A DNA stretch of 64,000 bases from Stemphylium vesicarium (lineage: Eukaryota; Ascomycota; Dothideomycetes; Pleosporales; Pleosporaceae): NCBI GenBank assembly GCA_004380135.1, contig QXCR01000060.1, positions 98,946-162,945 on the forward strand. The letters run 5' to 3'. Below are positions 52,783-64,000 of the stretch, piece by piece. Each line of letters begins with the position of its first letter. Position 1 is the first letter of the stretch. A program made the translations under genes and the position numbers. The notes under the pieces are model-generated. The model did not search any database and was not told where the DNA came from. It saw only the letters and a program-made list of their open reading frames with translations.

Positions 52783-55700
52783 ATGGACAACCGGAGGAGG
52801 AGTACCAACGCCGGCATTGGCGATGAGATTATGCGCACCATATCCCGCACATTTTCTGGCAAGTCAAGACAGGACGAAGAAATGGAACGATACGCAGCAG
52901 ACGAGGGCGCAGACACCGATTCGGCGAAGACCAAGGTTGAAGATTGGAGGCTTGCCAACGATGTCAAGCAGTTTCAGCTCAACGACCCAACCGAAGGACG
53001 CAGGCTAGGCGTCACATGGAGTGGGCTCACTGTCAAGGTGGTGCCCTCAGATGCCCGGTTACAGGAGAACGTGCTCAGCCAGTTCAACATACCCCAACAA
53101 GTCAAGGAGTCACGGCAAAAGCCTGAGCTTAAGACGATTCTGGACAACAGCTTTGGAAGTGTTCGTCCAGGTGAGATGCTACTAGTTCTGGGTAGGCCCG
53201 GATCTGGTTGCACGACTCTTTTGAAGATGCTTGCGAACAAGCGGAAGGGGTACGTACACGTCCGTAGCACGATTTTCTAGAACATGACTAACACGTTACA
53301 GATACGCGGAGATTGCTGGAGATGTCCACTATGGCTCTATGAATGCCAAAGAGGCGGCAAACTACCGGGGAAGCATCGTCATCAACACTGAGGAAGAACT
53401 GTTTTTCCCAACCCTGACTGTGGGGAAAACAATGGATTTCGCGACCAAACTCAACATCCCCCAGACTCTCCCGAAAGATGCCACCAGTCCAGAGGACTTC
53501 CGACAGAAGTTCAAGTCGTTCCTGATGGAATCGATGGGAATCGCCCACACTGAAGACACCAAAGTCGGTGACGCTTTCGTCCGCGGTGTGTCTGGTGGTG
53601 AGCGTAAGCGTGTCTCTATCATCGAGACTTTGGCCAACCGGGCTGCGGTCGCCTGCTGGGATAACAGGTAAAGAGCCCCAAATCCACTCCAGAACGTCTA
53701 GCTGACTCGATTGCCTATAGCACCCGTGGATTGGATGCCAGCACAGCCCTCGAATACACGCGAGCCCTGCGCTGCTTGACCGACGCAATGGGTATTGCCA
53801 CGATCGTCACCCTTTACCAGGCGGGCAATGGTATCTACGACCTGTTCGACAAGGTCCTCGTCCTCGATGAGGGCAAGCAGGTCTTCTATGGATCTCGCGA
53901 AGAAGCTCGACCTTTCATGGAAGAGCAGGGCTTCGTGTGCGGCGATGGCGCAAACGTCGCAGACTTCTTAACTGGTGTCACAGTTCCAGCCGAAAGGCAG
54001 ATTCGTCCTGGGTTCGAGGGCTTCCCGCGCAACAACATTGAACTGGAGCGAGCTTACCAAAACTCACCGATCAAGGCCAACATGGAACGCGAGCTAGTAT
54101 ACCCCACTACCGAGGAAGCGAAATCCAACACCAAGACATTCGTCGAAGCACTGGGGATGGACAAGTCCAAGCATCTTCCTGCATCTTCGCCCATGACCGT
54201 TTCTTTCCAGGATCAAGTCAAGGCCTGTGTCACCCGACAATACCAGATTCTCTGGGGAGACAAAGCTACCTTTATCATCAAACAAGGTTCAACTCTCTTC
54301 CAAGCTCTCATCGCCGGCTCCCTCTTCTATAACGCCCCTGCGACTTCATCTGGACTGTTCGTCAAGGGTGGATCGCTGTTCTTAGCCTTGCTGTTCAACG
54401 CATTGTTGGCCATGTCTGAAGTCACCGACAGCTTCTTTGGCCGACCAATCCTTGCAAAGCACAAGAACTTCGGTTTCTACAACCCAGCAGCCTTTTGTAT
54501 CGCCCAAGTAGCAGCAGATGTTCCCATCTTGCTGTTCCAGGTTACCGTCTTTATGGTCGTTCTCTACTGGATGACCGCTCTGAAGGCTACAGCCGCTGCC
54601 TTCTTCACTGCCTGGTAAGTACTATAATCACCATTATGCGTTGAATGCAAACTTATCACAATCCTTAGGTTCATCGTGTACCTCGTCACATTCGTCATGA
54701 CCGCCTTCTTCCGCATGATCGGTGCTGCTTTTCCCAACTTTGACGCCGCATCCAAGGTGTCTGGCTTCTCGGTCACAGCGCTTATTCTCTACAATGGGTA
54801 CCAGATCCCGAAACCCAACATGTAAGTCAGCAATTCCGCATTCCCTTATTCTAGACGTTCCGATTGTGAATATCAATGCGCTGAACATTTGCTGATGATT
54901 CTCCCTTCAGGCACCCATGGTTCGTGTGGATCTACTGGATCAATCCACTTTCCTATGGCTTCGAGTCATTGATGGCAAATGAGTTCACCGGCCAGGACAT
55001 TCCATGCGTCAACAATAATCTCATCCCGAACTTCCTTCCGCAATACCAGAACTCCGCCAACCAAGCCTGCGCGGGTGTTCGCGGAGCCTTGCCCGGTGCC
55101 ACTTCAGTCACTGGCGACCAGTACTTGAACAGTCTGTCATACTCAAAGGATAACATCTGGCGCAACGTGGGCATATTGTTTGCTTGGTGGTTCCTTTTCA
55201 TCGGATTGACCATATTCTTCACACTTCGGTGGGACGATGCAGGCAGCTCAGGTGGCTCACTCTTGATCCCTCGTGAGAACAAGCAAATCATCGCCCACGC
55301 TACTCCTCGTGACGAGGAGGCACAAGCCGGCGAGAAGATGTCAGGAACCACTGGGTCCAATGAGAAGACTTCGGAGCCACAGGGTCTTGGTGGAAGCCTC
55401 ATGCGCAACACTTCTGTCTTCACTTGGAGGAACCTCTCGTATGTGGTTAAGACGCCAACTGGAGATCGCACACTTTTGGACAACGTTCACGGTTATGTCA
55501 AGCCAGGCATGTTGGGCGCTTTGATGGGCTCATCGGGTGCTGGAAAGACAACTCTTCTCGACGTCCTAGCTCAACGCAAGACTGAAGGTACGATCCACGG
55601 AGAGATTCTTGTGGACGGACGACCTCTGCCTGTCTCCTTTCAACGTTCAGCTGGTTACTGTGAGCAACTCGATGTCCACGAGCCCTTCTCGACCGTCCGA

Positions 55701-57412
55701 GAAGCCCTCGAGTTTTCCGCCCTGCTTCGTCAAAGCCGCGACACACCACGTGAGGAGAAGCTGGCCTATGTCGACACCATCATCGATCTTCTTGAACTGC
55801 ACGATCTGGAGCACACTCTTATTGGCCGAATTGGAGCTGGCTTGTCGGTCGAACAGCGCAAGCGTGTCACCATTGGTGTAGAGTTGGTTTCCAAGCCCTC
55901 TATTCTCATCTTCCTGGATGAGCCTACCTGTAAGCACCTGTTGAATCACTTCCCATACGTTTATGTTGCTAACTCATTCTAGCTGGATTGGATGGTCAAG
56001 CCGCATTCAACACTGTTCGTTTCCTTCGCAAGCTTGCTGATGTTGGCCAAGCCGTCTTGGTCACCATCCACCAGCCGTCCGCCCTCCTCTTTGCTCAGTT
56101 CGACACACTCCTGCTGCTCGCCAAGGGCGGCAAGACGGTTTACTTTGGTGACATCGGTGACAATGCGTCTACCATCAGAGATTACTTCGGTCGATATGAT
56201 GCTCCCTGCCCACCAGGAGCCAACCCTGCAGAGCACATGATCGACGTCGTTACTGGAACTCACGGCAAAGACTGGCACCAGGTCTGGCTCGACTCACCCG
56301 AGGCTGCGCGTATGCATCAAGATCTCGACCACATCATCACGGACGCGGCGGGCAAAGAGCCGGGTACGACTGACGACGGCCACGAATTCGCCACGACTCT
56401 TTGGACTCAATGCAAGCTCGTCACCAACAGGGCCAATGTCAGCATGTACCGAAACATTGACTACGTCAACAACAAGTTTGCCCTTCACATTGGTGTCGCC
56501 CTCTTCATTGGTTTCAGTTTCTGGAAGATTGGCAACACTGTAGCCGATCAGCAGATGGTCCTTTTCTCACTTTTCAACTACATCTTCGTAGCACCTGGTG
56601 AGTCTTGAACGGCACTTCAATTCTAATCGCAGAACTAACAATGCATAGGTGTCATGGCGCAAGTACAGCCTCTGTTCATCGACCGCCGTGACATTTACGA
56701 AACGCGCGAGAAGAAGTCTAAGATGTACTCATGGATTGCCTTCGTCACCGGTCTCGTCGTGTCGGAAATCCCTTACCTCGTCGTCTGCGCGGTTCTCTAC
56801 TTCCTCTGCTTCTACTACACCGCGGGCCTCCCCGGGGACTCGGACAAAGCAGGCGCCATCTTCTTCGTCATGCTGGTGTACCAGTTCATCTACACCGGTA
56901 TCGCTCAATTCGTTGCCGCCTATGCGCCCAACGCCACCTTTGCCTCCCTCGTCAATCCTCTCCTCATCGGTACCCTTGTGTCTTTCTGTGGTGTGCTCGT
57001 TCCATATGCGCAAATCCAGGAATTCTGGCGCTACTGGCTCTACTACCTTAACCCGTTCAACTACCTCATGGGTGCCCTCCTGGTATTCGCAGACTTTGAC
57101 TGGAATGTCCAGTGCTCTGATGCCGAGTTTGCGCGCTTTGATCCCCCCAGTGGCCAGACTTGTGCACAATACCTTGGTGCATGGATGGCAGGCCCCGGAA
57201 GTCGCAACAACCTCATCAATCCCGACGCGACAAGTGACTGCCACGTCTGCCAATACACTCGTGGTAGCGATTACTTGTTCACTGTCAACCTAAACGACTA
57301 CTACTACGGCTGGAGGAACGCGGCTATTTGCGTCATCTTTGCTATTTCCAGCTACGCTCTTGTGTTTGGTCTCATGAAGCTGAGGACCAAGGCTAGTAAG
57401 AAGGCGGAGTAG
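52783..57412 (+). CDS. PDR-type ABC transporter, ABCG family (1425 aa)
   Basis: Full-size pleiotropic drug resistance transporter, a plasma-membrane exporter of drugs or metabolites. Exons 52783-53249, 53302-53667, 53721-54614, 54669-54821, 54911-55929, 55983-56597, 56649-57412; the introns are 51-89 nt and all phases agree. It has the reversed (NBD-TMD)2 order. NBD1 has the degenerate Walker A GRPGSGCTTLL, signature VSGGERKRVSI and the PDR-specific Walker B end WDNSTRGLDA. NBD2 has the canonical Walker A GSSGAGKTTLLD, degenerate signature LSVEQRKRVTIGVEL and LIFLDEPTSGLDG. Each TMD has six helices; the PDR motif region is seen around VFTWRNLSYVVKTPTG. The large extracellular loop near the C-terminus carries Cys residues (VQCSDAEF, GQTCAQYL, SDCHVCQYT). 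It may serve the metabolic genes upstream, but 4 kb separates them. Confidence 0.97.
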
Positions 57413-58537
57413 ATTAGGCGCAGTGTGTCTTTTATCAATCAGAGAAAAGTTCTCTTTCTATTCTATGTCCTTGCTTGTTTCGCATCGCGCAAAGTTCTTG
57501 TCACCATTACGTTCTCTGTGTAATATTTTTTCTCTTCTTTAGACTCATACACCTTTGTAAAACAAATTGTCGAAAATGTTGTTGTTATATCGGCTGGATT
57601 GCGTGGTTGGGAGTGTCGGCGGTGATCGTTAGCCCAGATTGAATACAGATCGTCGACCAATCTGTTATTGCCCCCTGCTTTGTTGTTGAGAAGCTCAGCT
57701 TCGGTGTTGCATGCTGACCTATCGGATCTTGTCTTGGCTTTCGACCTTGGGGTGATGAGAAAAAAGTGAACACCTTTGACAGGGGTCGAACTTTACATCC
57801 TCACAACTTTCTCTCAAAATTATCTTAGAACATGCAATTTTGGTACCATTGCATTTATGTCGTCTCATATTGTAGGCCACATTTTTTCCTGTAGCTTTTA
57901 GGAGCCTCATTGGCCAAGTGCAGCCATGTAAATGTTTTGGACAATTGTGCTGTGGTTAGTACGTCGGAGTGGGAGGCGAGTACAAAGACTGCGGCATTTT
58001 GGTTGGATGAAGAGGTCGCGAAGAAGTGGATGGAGGACAGGTGGAGGGCGACGATTCTGAGAATGGATATTTGGGGGCTGTGCTGTATGCCGGAGAATTG
58101 TCGGGAGGAGCTGAAGGTGGATGAGAGGTGGGGTTGATGGATGGAGTAGCCATGAATATCTACAAGCCAATCTCCTGAGACTTGATGCAGGGGCGTAAGG
58201 GGGTATTGGGAGAATGTGCAGAGTAATGTGCTCTCAATTATGATTACAAAGCACACAGCGAATAGAGCATTAATATACAAACAAAAATAAAAGCAGGCTC
58301 GAATAGAAATAAAAGAAGGAAGTTGTGGTCACGTAGAGTTTGTGTAGCGGTTTGACGCGGCACCAGCCTCGACCGCCACGCTAGGGTGAGATACACGCGC
58401 TTGCTCCACCTCCTCCGCCGCATGTCACAAACACCTCCAAACAAAACTTTACACAACATCACTCGCTGCACTTCAATTGCGCGTAAGAAGCCTCAATATA
58501 GCTTCCTGCAGCATCCAAAGTGCAAGATCGACGCGTA
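57413..58537. other. Intergenic with a short coding-like plus ORF
   Basis: About 1.1 kb. A 75-codon plus frame at 57910-58137 reads EWEASTKTAAFWLDEEVAKK, then WMEDRWRATILRMDIWGLCC. This looks somewhat protein-like but has no partner exons I can identify; it may be a gene remnant. The remainder is ABC transporter 3' flank and the AT-hook gene promoter. Confidence 0.35.
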
Positions 58538-59818
58538 ATGCCACCTAAAGTCCAAAAAGCCCTTCGCGGCCCCGGTCGCAAGGCGGCGGCAGATGAATCC
58601 CCCGTCGCGCTTCCTGCGAAGAGAGGACGCGCTGCCAAAGACGATGCAGGCGAATCAATTGAAGTGGCTGTTGAGGCTCCTAAAAAACGCGGCAGACCCG
58701 CCAAAACGAAAGCCGAAGAGCCCGCCGAGGTTCAAGACGTGCCTAAGCCAGCGAAACGTGGTCGCCCGTCACTGAACACACGTGAGGCAGTTATCGAAGA
58801 GCCAACGCCTAAGAAGGGGAGAGGGAGGCCCAAGAAAGACGCGGCGCCCGTAGAGGAAGCCCCGGCAGTCCCCAAAGCGCGCGGTGGACGTCCTCGCAAA
58901 GAAGCCGTCGCAGAAGCGGCCCCAACTACACCAAAGCGCGGTCGCCCTGCCAAAGGAACTGGCGCGCAGCTGGACCGCGTCGCGGGCTCTCGCGTTGGCA
59001 AACGGACTTCACCTCGGTCAAAGCCTACTGCCGGCCCCGCTTGTCTCGATCCACGCATGCGAACCAAATTGCGCACTCGTCTGCCTCCAGCGAAGAAGCT
59101 CTCCCAGGACGAGCCTGCCCCCAAGCCCGCCAGACGAGGACGGCCGCCGAAGAATGCAGCCCAAGCTCCTGCTACGAAGAAGAAGCCTGGTCGCAAGGCT
59201 GCTGATGTCGCAGTCTCAAAGCCTATCAAGTCCTCGAAGCCCCTCGCGCCTCGCAAGATGCATGGTCACACCATTCGTTATATTCCAGACAAATTTGTCG
59301 CTCAGGTCGACCAATTCTTGCTGGATCTGGTGCAAGCCGACTCCGACTCTGCGCCTGTCGAGGAGGCAGATGCAGAGCTTGAGGCACAAGAGTCTGATGA
59401 CATGACCGTTGACGAAGCGAACATGGAGCCAGCCAGCGCCATGACTAACGATGGAGGCTTGGAACAGGGTCTGGTGTCTTCAGAGCAAGACCGCGACCAA
59501 TACCAAGACGAAGAGCAGTACAGCGAGGGTGCGGGCATTGACGTAGACGATGAGCAGATGCAAGTCATATCCGCCGAAGATGTCGATGACGACAACGAGG
59601 AGCCGGAACAAGAAGACAAGCCCAGGACGGACGGTCAGGACGATTTCTCCGACGACCAGAACGTTGAGGGCGATGTCGCTGCACCAGATGAGGAATTCGA
59701 CACAGCGCTTGGGCACGAGCACGGCGCCGAGGATGATGAGGCACTGTCCCCCGTGGAGGACCAGGAGAATTACCCTCTCGACAGCGCTGCGCCGCCTGCC
59801 GCTGCCATCTTCGGATAG
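58538..59818 (+). CDS. AT-hook DNA-binding protein (426 aa)
   Basis: An intronless gene from ATG 58538 (GTAATGCCACC). The first 230 residues carry a series of AT-hook cores: KKRGRPAK, AKRGRPSL, GRGRPKK, RGGRPRK, PKRGRPAK, RRGRPPK, plus weaker KRGRAAK and KKPGRKA. They are separated by Ala/Glu/Pro spacers such as EAPAVPKA. AT-hooks bind the minor groove of AT-rich DNA. A short possible fold follows, HGHTIRYIPDKFVAQVDQFLLDLVQ (about 245-270), and the C-terminal 150 residues are strongly acidic, an activation-like or histone-binding tail. This is a nuclear chromatin protein by composition; the exact role is unknown. HMGA-like and GRP-repeat proteins are the closest kinds. Confidence 0.85.
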   Translation: MPPKVQKALRGPGRKAAADESPVALPAKRGRAAKDDAGESIEVAVEAPKKRGRPAKTKAEEPAEVQDVPKPAKRGRPSLNTREAVIEEPTPKKGRGRPKKDAAPVEEAPAVPKARGGRPRKEAVAEAAPTTPKRGRPAKGTGAQLDRVAGSRVGKRTSPRSKPTAGPACLDPRMRTKLRTRLPPAKKLSQDEPAPKPARRGRPPKNAAQAPATKKKPGRKAADVAVSKPIKSSKPLAPRKMHGHTIRYIPDKFVAQVDQFLLDLVQADSDSAPVEEADAELEAQESDDMTVDEANMEPASAMTNDGGLEQGLVSSEQDRDQYQDEEQYSEGAGIDVDDEQMQVISAEDVDDDNEEPEQEDKPRTDGQDDFSDDQNVEGDVAAPDEEFDTALGHEHGAEDDEALSPVEDQENYPLDSAAPPAAAIFG

Positions 59819-61301
59819 CAAGTTTAGTCCTGAGCTGAACGCACACCCTCACATCGTTTTAGCGCCCGATCTGCAGGAGGCATGTTTGCTTCTTGAAACG
59901 GCGCAACCCAGTCTGCGAGGCTGTCTTATGTCTTCTTTTCTGTACATGGTTTTGGGTATCGCAGAGCGTCACACGGCTGTGACCGACCACAGGTAGCTGT
60001 ACAGTACAGTCGAGTATGTTTATAGCAATCAATGTACAATACCCTATTCCCGAAGGTTTTCTCTGTACTATAGTCCCTTGCATAGTATGACAGCTGCAAT
60101 CTGTTCAAACGATCCACCGCTTTGCAGCTGTCGGAACTATTCCGAATGTACCTGCAGCTCAAAAGCAAATACTGATTACTTTTTTCAATAATACCCTTAC
60201 TCAGATGTACTGTGTGCTTGCTGGAAACATCTGTTTCACTCACCAATGACACCTGCGTTGGAAAAACCATGCCTGCCTACCGTGCACTACCTCGTGGTCG
60301 TGCCTGCCTCCACCACGTTCGTCGCTTCCACACCACCAAAGCGGGGAGCGCTAGCGTCGATCAGCGGTGACATCGGGGCATTATTTCCCTCAACCTTCCA
60401 GCCTTTCTCCTCCAAACACTCTTCCACATGAATATCTCTCAACCACGGCAAATGGACGCGTGTGGGTCTAACTCCATTCACTGGCGTCATCTCATCAACC
60501 GGCCGCGTCCGAGATGCTCGATCGCCTTATCGCGGTCCGATCCTCTTCCCCATGATTCGTCATTGGCTGGCGGCTTCTCCGACCACTTGCACTTGCTGGT
60601 TCCCGTTTAGGCTTCAAGGGAGGCACTGGCGTCATATCTGAGACCAAAAGAAGCAAGCGACTTGTAAGCGACGCTCCATTCATTCGGCGAACAAGATAAA
60701 AGTGCGCTTGACAACCCCACATTTGATCAGCGGCGTGCAGCATCTCGATACCCAGCCCCATTGATCTACCCGCACTTGGCATCATCTATCCAACTATACG
60801 GCCCAGGAAGCGAGGCAGTGGTCCACTGGCGTCGCAGGAGATCGCCCGTGCATGAGGGCATTCCGTCCTCGTTTGGATTGAGGCTTCTCTTGACGAGCTG
60901 AGTCCTCGCCATGGCCTACTCCACTTCCCAAGTCGCCGACATGGCCACTGAACAGGTCCACTTATCACATGCACTCTCTCAACCTGCTGCATGTACTTGT
61001 CCGGAAACAGAGAAGCGCATCGAGGTGCAACTGGGATGGCTCCTCCGGAATGCCAGAGCTCTGTGTTTGTTGCGTCATGCGCGAATCACTCTTGCAAAGC
61101 TTCAAACTCGAAGCAGTTGATGTGTGGGGTGAGCTTACTATTCCCACGGTAGTATTGATGTACCAATTGAATACACTATCTTAGTGTATCGACTCCGGAC
61201 TGGGTGACGACACTGGCAGCATAAGTACCACCCCTCACTCACATCTTTCATCTTCGATTATACCTCATTTATCTCCTTCCCATCATCATATCTTATCAAA
61301 A
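59819..61301. other. Intergenic, nothing recognised
   Basis: About 1.5 kb; short ORFs only. The 60-70 nt before 61302 are pyrimidine-rich (TCATCTTCGATTATACC region), a typical fungal leader. Confidence 0.4.
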
Positions 61302-63257
61302 ATGGCCGACACATTCCCCCACGAGCTCTCACCCGAGAAGCTTACCATTATGAAGCTCAAGGCTAGCGGGCTAGGTCGAGATGTTTTCTCCGAGCCCTCT
61401 TCACCCACAGGCAACCGATCATTCTCCTTCGGCGCCACAGCCAACGGTCACAGCTCGTCAGTGGCACGTCGCTCCACTCGCCAAGTTAGCTCGTCCTCTC
61501 GACGTGCCAGCAGCTTCCTCCAGTCACATCGCAGCAAGATGTCCTCAGAGCTCACCTCGCAAGCGGATGGCAAGGTCTTTGCTCTCATGGACCTCATCTC
61601 TAATGCTTCACGCGAGGCTTCATCACTCAAAGAGTCATGGGCTCGCATCCTGTCTGAGCGCGACATTCTCTTGCGCGAGCGGGATGAGCTGATGGTCACC
61701 GTTGAGGAGGTGACCGAGGAGATTCAGCGCAAGGAAGCTGAATACTCTCATCACGGCCACGAGCACGGCGAAAGGAAGAGGCAGGTGGAGAAGCTCCTTC
61801 TCGAACTCACAGCCGTAGTCGCTCAGGTCTCAGAACACAAGAAGAAGCTTGCTGATCGAGATCGCGACCTGGAGAAGACTCGCCATGAGCTGCATGAGCT
61901 TCAATCTTCAGTTTCTCTCACTCACAGTGATCATGAGAGGACGAGGACTGAGCTCGAAGCTACCTACGCCAGGCTCAAGGTTTGCGAAGGCGAGCGCGAC
62001 TCCGCTCGTCATGACTCCGACAAGCACCACAACGAACTCCGTATCCTTCTCCGTGAGCACACCGAGCTCAAGAGCAAATACACTGAAACTACCTCCAAGT
62101 TTGAGTCTACTCGCAAGGAGGTTCTTACCCTCAGCGACCGCATCAAGATGTTCGAGCTCGAACGTGATGAACACCTTCACGAGAAGGACCGTCTGAACGA
62201 GGAACTCAAGCGTGCCAAGTTCAGGGTTGACGAGACAACTCGTGAATTCACTGAACTTAGCGAGCGCCATGATCGTGTGCAGCGCGAGCTTCACAAGATC
62301 AAGGAGACTGTACGCATCGTTGAGACGGAGCGTGATGACTTGTCCATCACCATTGAGAACTTGCGCCGCGACGTCAAGGCAAAGGTCACCGGATGGGAGG
62401 AGTCTGATGCCCGCGCCAACGAGTTCTCCCTCAAGTACGAGCACATCAAGCGCGAGGTTGTCTCCGTCAAAGAGAAGCTGAGGGATGTCGAGTTGGAGCG
62501 TACTGAGCTTCGAGACGCGATCGACCGCTCTCGCGAAGACCACCGTCTTATCGTCATCGAGCGCGACCAGCTCAAGCAGGATCTCCATGATGAGCACCGC
62601 AAGATTGAGGACGGTCATCGCCGTATCAACATCTTGGAGGAGTCTCTCCGCCGCTCTGAGCTCACCATCAGCGAGATCAAGTCTGAGATTCACACTCTTA
62701 CCGAGCGCAACAAGGTCTTGTACCGTGAGGGTGAAGACTCTCGCGGTAAGCACGGCCATCTCACAACCGAGATTGCTAGTCTACAGGAGAAACTCACACT
62801 GTTCCAAACGGAGATTACCAACCTCAAGTACGCTCGCGACCGTGCCCACTCGGACCTCAACGCATGGAAGCACAAGTACGAGGAGGTTACGGAGACGATC
62901 TCCTCATACGACGACTCTTCCGCGGAGTTCGAGTTCGAAATCACATCCCTTCGTACCCTGCTGAACGAGGCGCGCGAGCAAAAGGAGCGCGCCATCCAGG
63001 CCCGACACGCCGCCGACCGCGAGCGCGACGAGTACGTAGCCAAGTACGAGGAGAAGTGCCGCGAGATGGAGCGTTTTGAGGAGAGTGCTTCCAGTGTATA
63101 CCACGCTCACAGCGGCGCGACCGGCGGCGGCAAGTCGAAGATATCCCGCGTTGTCTCTAGCGGCACGACGATCCACAACCACGGCGCGAGTTCGGGTCAC
63201 AGCCATGGACACAGCCACGGGCATGAGCATGCCGAGGGGAATTCTATGTTCGGGTAG
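61302..63257 (+). CDS. Long coiled-coil protein with His/Gly-rich tail (651 aa)
   Basis: Intronless. The first 85 residues are Ser/Arg-rich and disordered (SRRASSFLQSHRSKMSS). From about 95 to 605 the protein is an almost unbroken heptad-patterned coiled coil rich in Glu, Arg, Leu and His, for example ERDILLRERDELMVTVEEV, EKTRHELHELQSS, VETERDDLSITIENLRRDVK and TEIASLQEKLTLFQTEITNL. The frequent ER/EH pairs and low Lys are notable. The tail switches to Gly/Ser and a His run (GHSHGHSHGHEHAEGN) that could bind metal. I cannot name a family; filament-like cytoskeletal, septal-pore or spindle-pole scaffolds are all possible. There is no membrane segment. It probably forms an elongated homodimer. 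Confidence 0.85.
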   Translation: MADTFPHELSPEKLTIMKLKASGLGRDVFSEPSSPTGNRSFSFGATANGHSSSVARRSTRQVSSSSRRASSFLQSHRSKMSSELTSQADGKVFALMDLISNASREASSLKESWARILSERDILLRERDELMVTVEEVTEEIQRKEAEYSHHGHEHGERKRQVEKLLLELTAVVAQVSEHKKKLADRDRDLEKTRHELHELQSSVSLTHSDHERTRTELEATYARLKVCEGERDSARHDSDKHHNELRILLREHTELKSKYTETTSKFESTRKEVLTLSDRIKMFELERDEHLHEKDRLNEELKRAKFRVDETTREFTELSERHDRVQRELHKIKETVRIVETERDDLSITIENLRRDVKAKVTGWEESDARANEFSLKYEHIKREVVSVKEKLRDVELERTELRDAIDRSREDHRLIVIERDQLKQDLHDEHRKIEDGHRRINILEESLRRSELTISEIKSEIHTLTERNKVLYREGEDSRGKHGHLTTEIASLQEKLTLFQTEITNLKYARDRAHSDLNAWKHKYEEVTETISSYDDSSAEFEFEITSLRTLLNEAREQKERAIQARHAADRERDEYVAKYEEKCREMERFEESASSVYHAHSGATGGGKSKISRVVSSGTTIHNHGASSGHSHGHSHGHEHAEGNSMFG

Positions 63258-63734
63258 TTTGTCGCCTTCGGCAGTTGATGCCTTTGGCTTACATTGCTAC
63301 ACGAATTGGCACATGATGAGTGAGGAGACGAGAAGGCGGAGGGGCATATTCGAGACGTCTAGGCCTTCTACTAGCTCTGCGAGGAAGAGTAGTTGATGTG
63401 CTGGATGGGCGTACAAAAGCGAAGCCATCCATTTGATATGGATGTGTATGGATTGATAGTAGTGAATTTTTTTATTGGTCATCTGCTGTTTTTGTTGTGG
63501 TGATACTTTCGCGCGAACGCCTGAATGTGGATGTTTGGGCAATGAGTAGCCATGACGATTACGTGGGTTATTTGTCACCGGGTACCACTGTGCTTGTAAC
63601 ACGAAGGACGTGACTTCTTTGTCACTCAGAATCACATAGATCGAGGGGAACAGGAATCCCGGCAGCAGCAAACAAGCTCCGTATGGATGGTAATGGCCTG
63701 TCGTCCTCCCACCTCCACGTTTCTTTGTCAAACC
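63258..63734. other. Convergent 3' region
   Basis: About 480 nt between the coiled-coil gene and a minus-strand gene at the edge; nothing else seen. Confidence 0.4.
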
Positions 63735-64000
63735 TTACTTTACTACCAAGGGTGCTTCTTCTGTAACACGACGCGCAGACACGACAACGCAATACCAGTC
63801 GCACATATACAACTCCTTTCCCGTCGCAAACCTGTACGCCGCTTGACGTATGCGACAAGCGCAACCACAGCCGAGGACGGAGAAGATGGCGGGCATAAAG
63901 ATGGCAAGCCACACAAAGACGGAAAAGGCAACGTCCTCGTCAGCGTACGAGTGCGACCTGATGCTGGTTCGAAAGATGGCAAGCACGACATGGAGTGGGA
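63735..64000 (-). CDS. Membrane protein, C-terminal part, continues beyond window
   Basis: A minus-strand frame open to the window edge ends at 63735. It contains a strong membrane helix (VAFSVFVWLAIFMPAIFSVLG) followed by CGCACRIRQAAYRFATGKELYMCDWYCVVV, with several Cys residues. No start codon is needed inside the window, since the frame remains open at 64000. I do not recognise the family. It may be a short tail of a multi-pass protein or a chance ORF; the hydrophobic segment is the only support. Confidence 0.35.
   Translation of the reverse strand, partial: PLHVVLAIFRTSIRSHSYADEDVAFSVFVWLAIFMPAIFSVLGCGCACRIRQAAYRFATGKELYMCDWYCVVVSARRVTEEAPLVVK

Noticed and set aside
61908..62759. Minus-strand ORF of 283 codons
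   Set aside because: Antisense of the Glu/Leu-rich coiled coil, which gives long Leu/Val/Asp-rich shadow frames. No independent motif.

Overview
The window reads as nuclear DNA of a filamentous ascomycete. Genes lie on both strands. They are intronless or split by short introns of about 43-90 nt with GT...AG ends and CTNAC-type branch sites. The gene content is typically fungal: a HET-domain protein, a septin, a PDR-type ABC transporter, a cellobiose dehydrogenase next to an AA9 LPMO, a fungal rhodopsin-like membrane protein and a DUF8021-like secreted protein. The style suggests Dothideomycetes, probably Pleosporales, but that is inference from gene families and not a measured placement.

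Layout. 1-8 kb: one Ser/Pro-rich protein gene (2127-3557) between long non-coding stretches rich in microsatellites. 8-16 kb: accessory genes, namely a CorA-like Mg2+ transporter with six inferred exons and an unclear 5' end, a HET-domain protein (minus), an MFS monocarboxylate-type transporter (plus) and a secreted DUF8021-like protein (minus). 16.6-19 kb: a hypothetical gene and a PSI-domain membrane protein, each split by an intron I infer. 19.4-24.5 kb: a lignocellulose module, with a five-exon cellobiose dehydrogenase (cytochrome + GMC dehydrogenase + CBM1; minus) divergent from a six-exon AA9 LPMO (plus) across about 1.2 kb. 24.9-32.3 kb: core genes, namely a coiled-coil protein, a CDC12-type septin divergent from the ribosome-biogenesis factor PWP2, and a disordered protein.

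32.6-37.3 kb holds a stop-interrupted reading frame and then about 3.6 kb without genes. That block carries a recurrent promoter-like unit: a G-run, TATAAA, a pyrimidine tract and then YYCTAAAA about 60-64 nt after the TATA. It is the most unusual structure in the window. 37.3-39.3 kb: a mitochondrial-leader protein divergent from an LSM-domain NatC auxiliary subunit. 41.3-48.6 kb: rhodopsin-like membrane protein, O-methyltransferase, PLP-dependent Thr/Ser dehydratase-like enzyme and P450-like protein, a possible small metabolic neighbourhood with no backbone synthase. 48.6-52.8 kb: no gene recognised. 52.8-57.4 kb: full-length PDR/ABCG transporter. 58.5-63.3 kb: an AT-hook protein and a 651-aa coiled-coil protein. 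A membrane protein runs off the right edge.

The clearest functional partnership is cellobiose dehydrogenase (electron donor) with AA9 LPMO (acceptor). All intron positions come from reading splice signals and reading-frame continuity; no transcript evidence was available.
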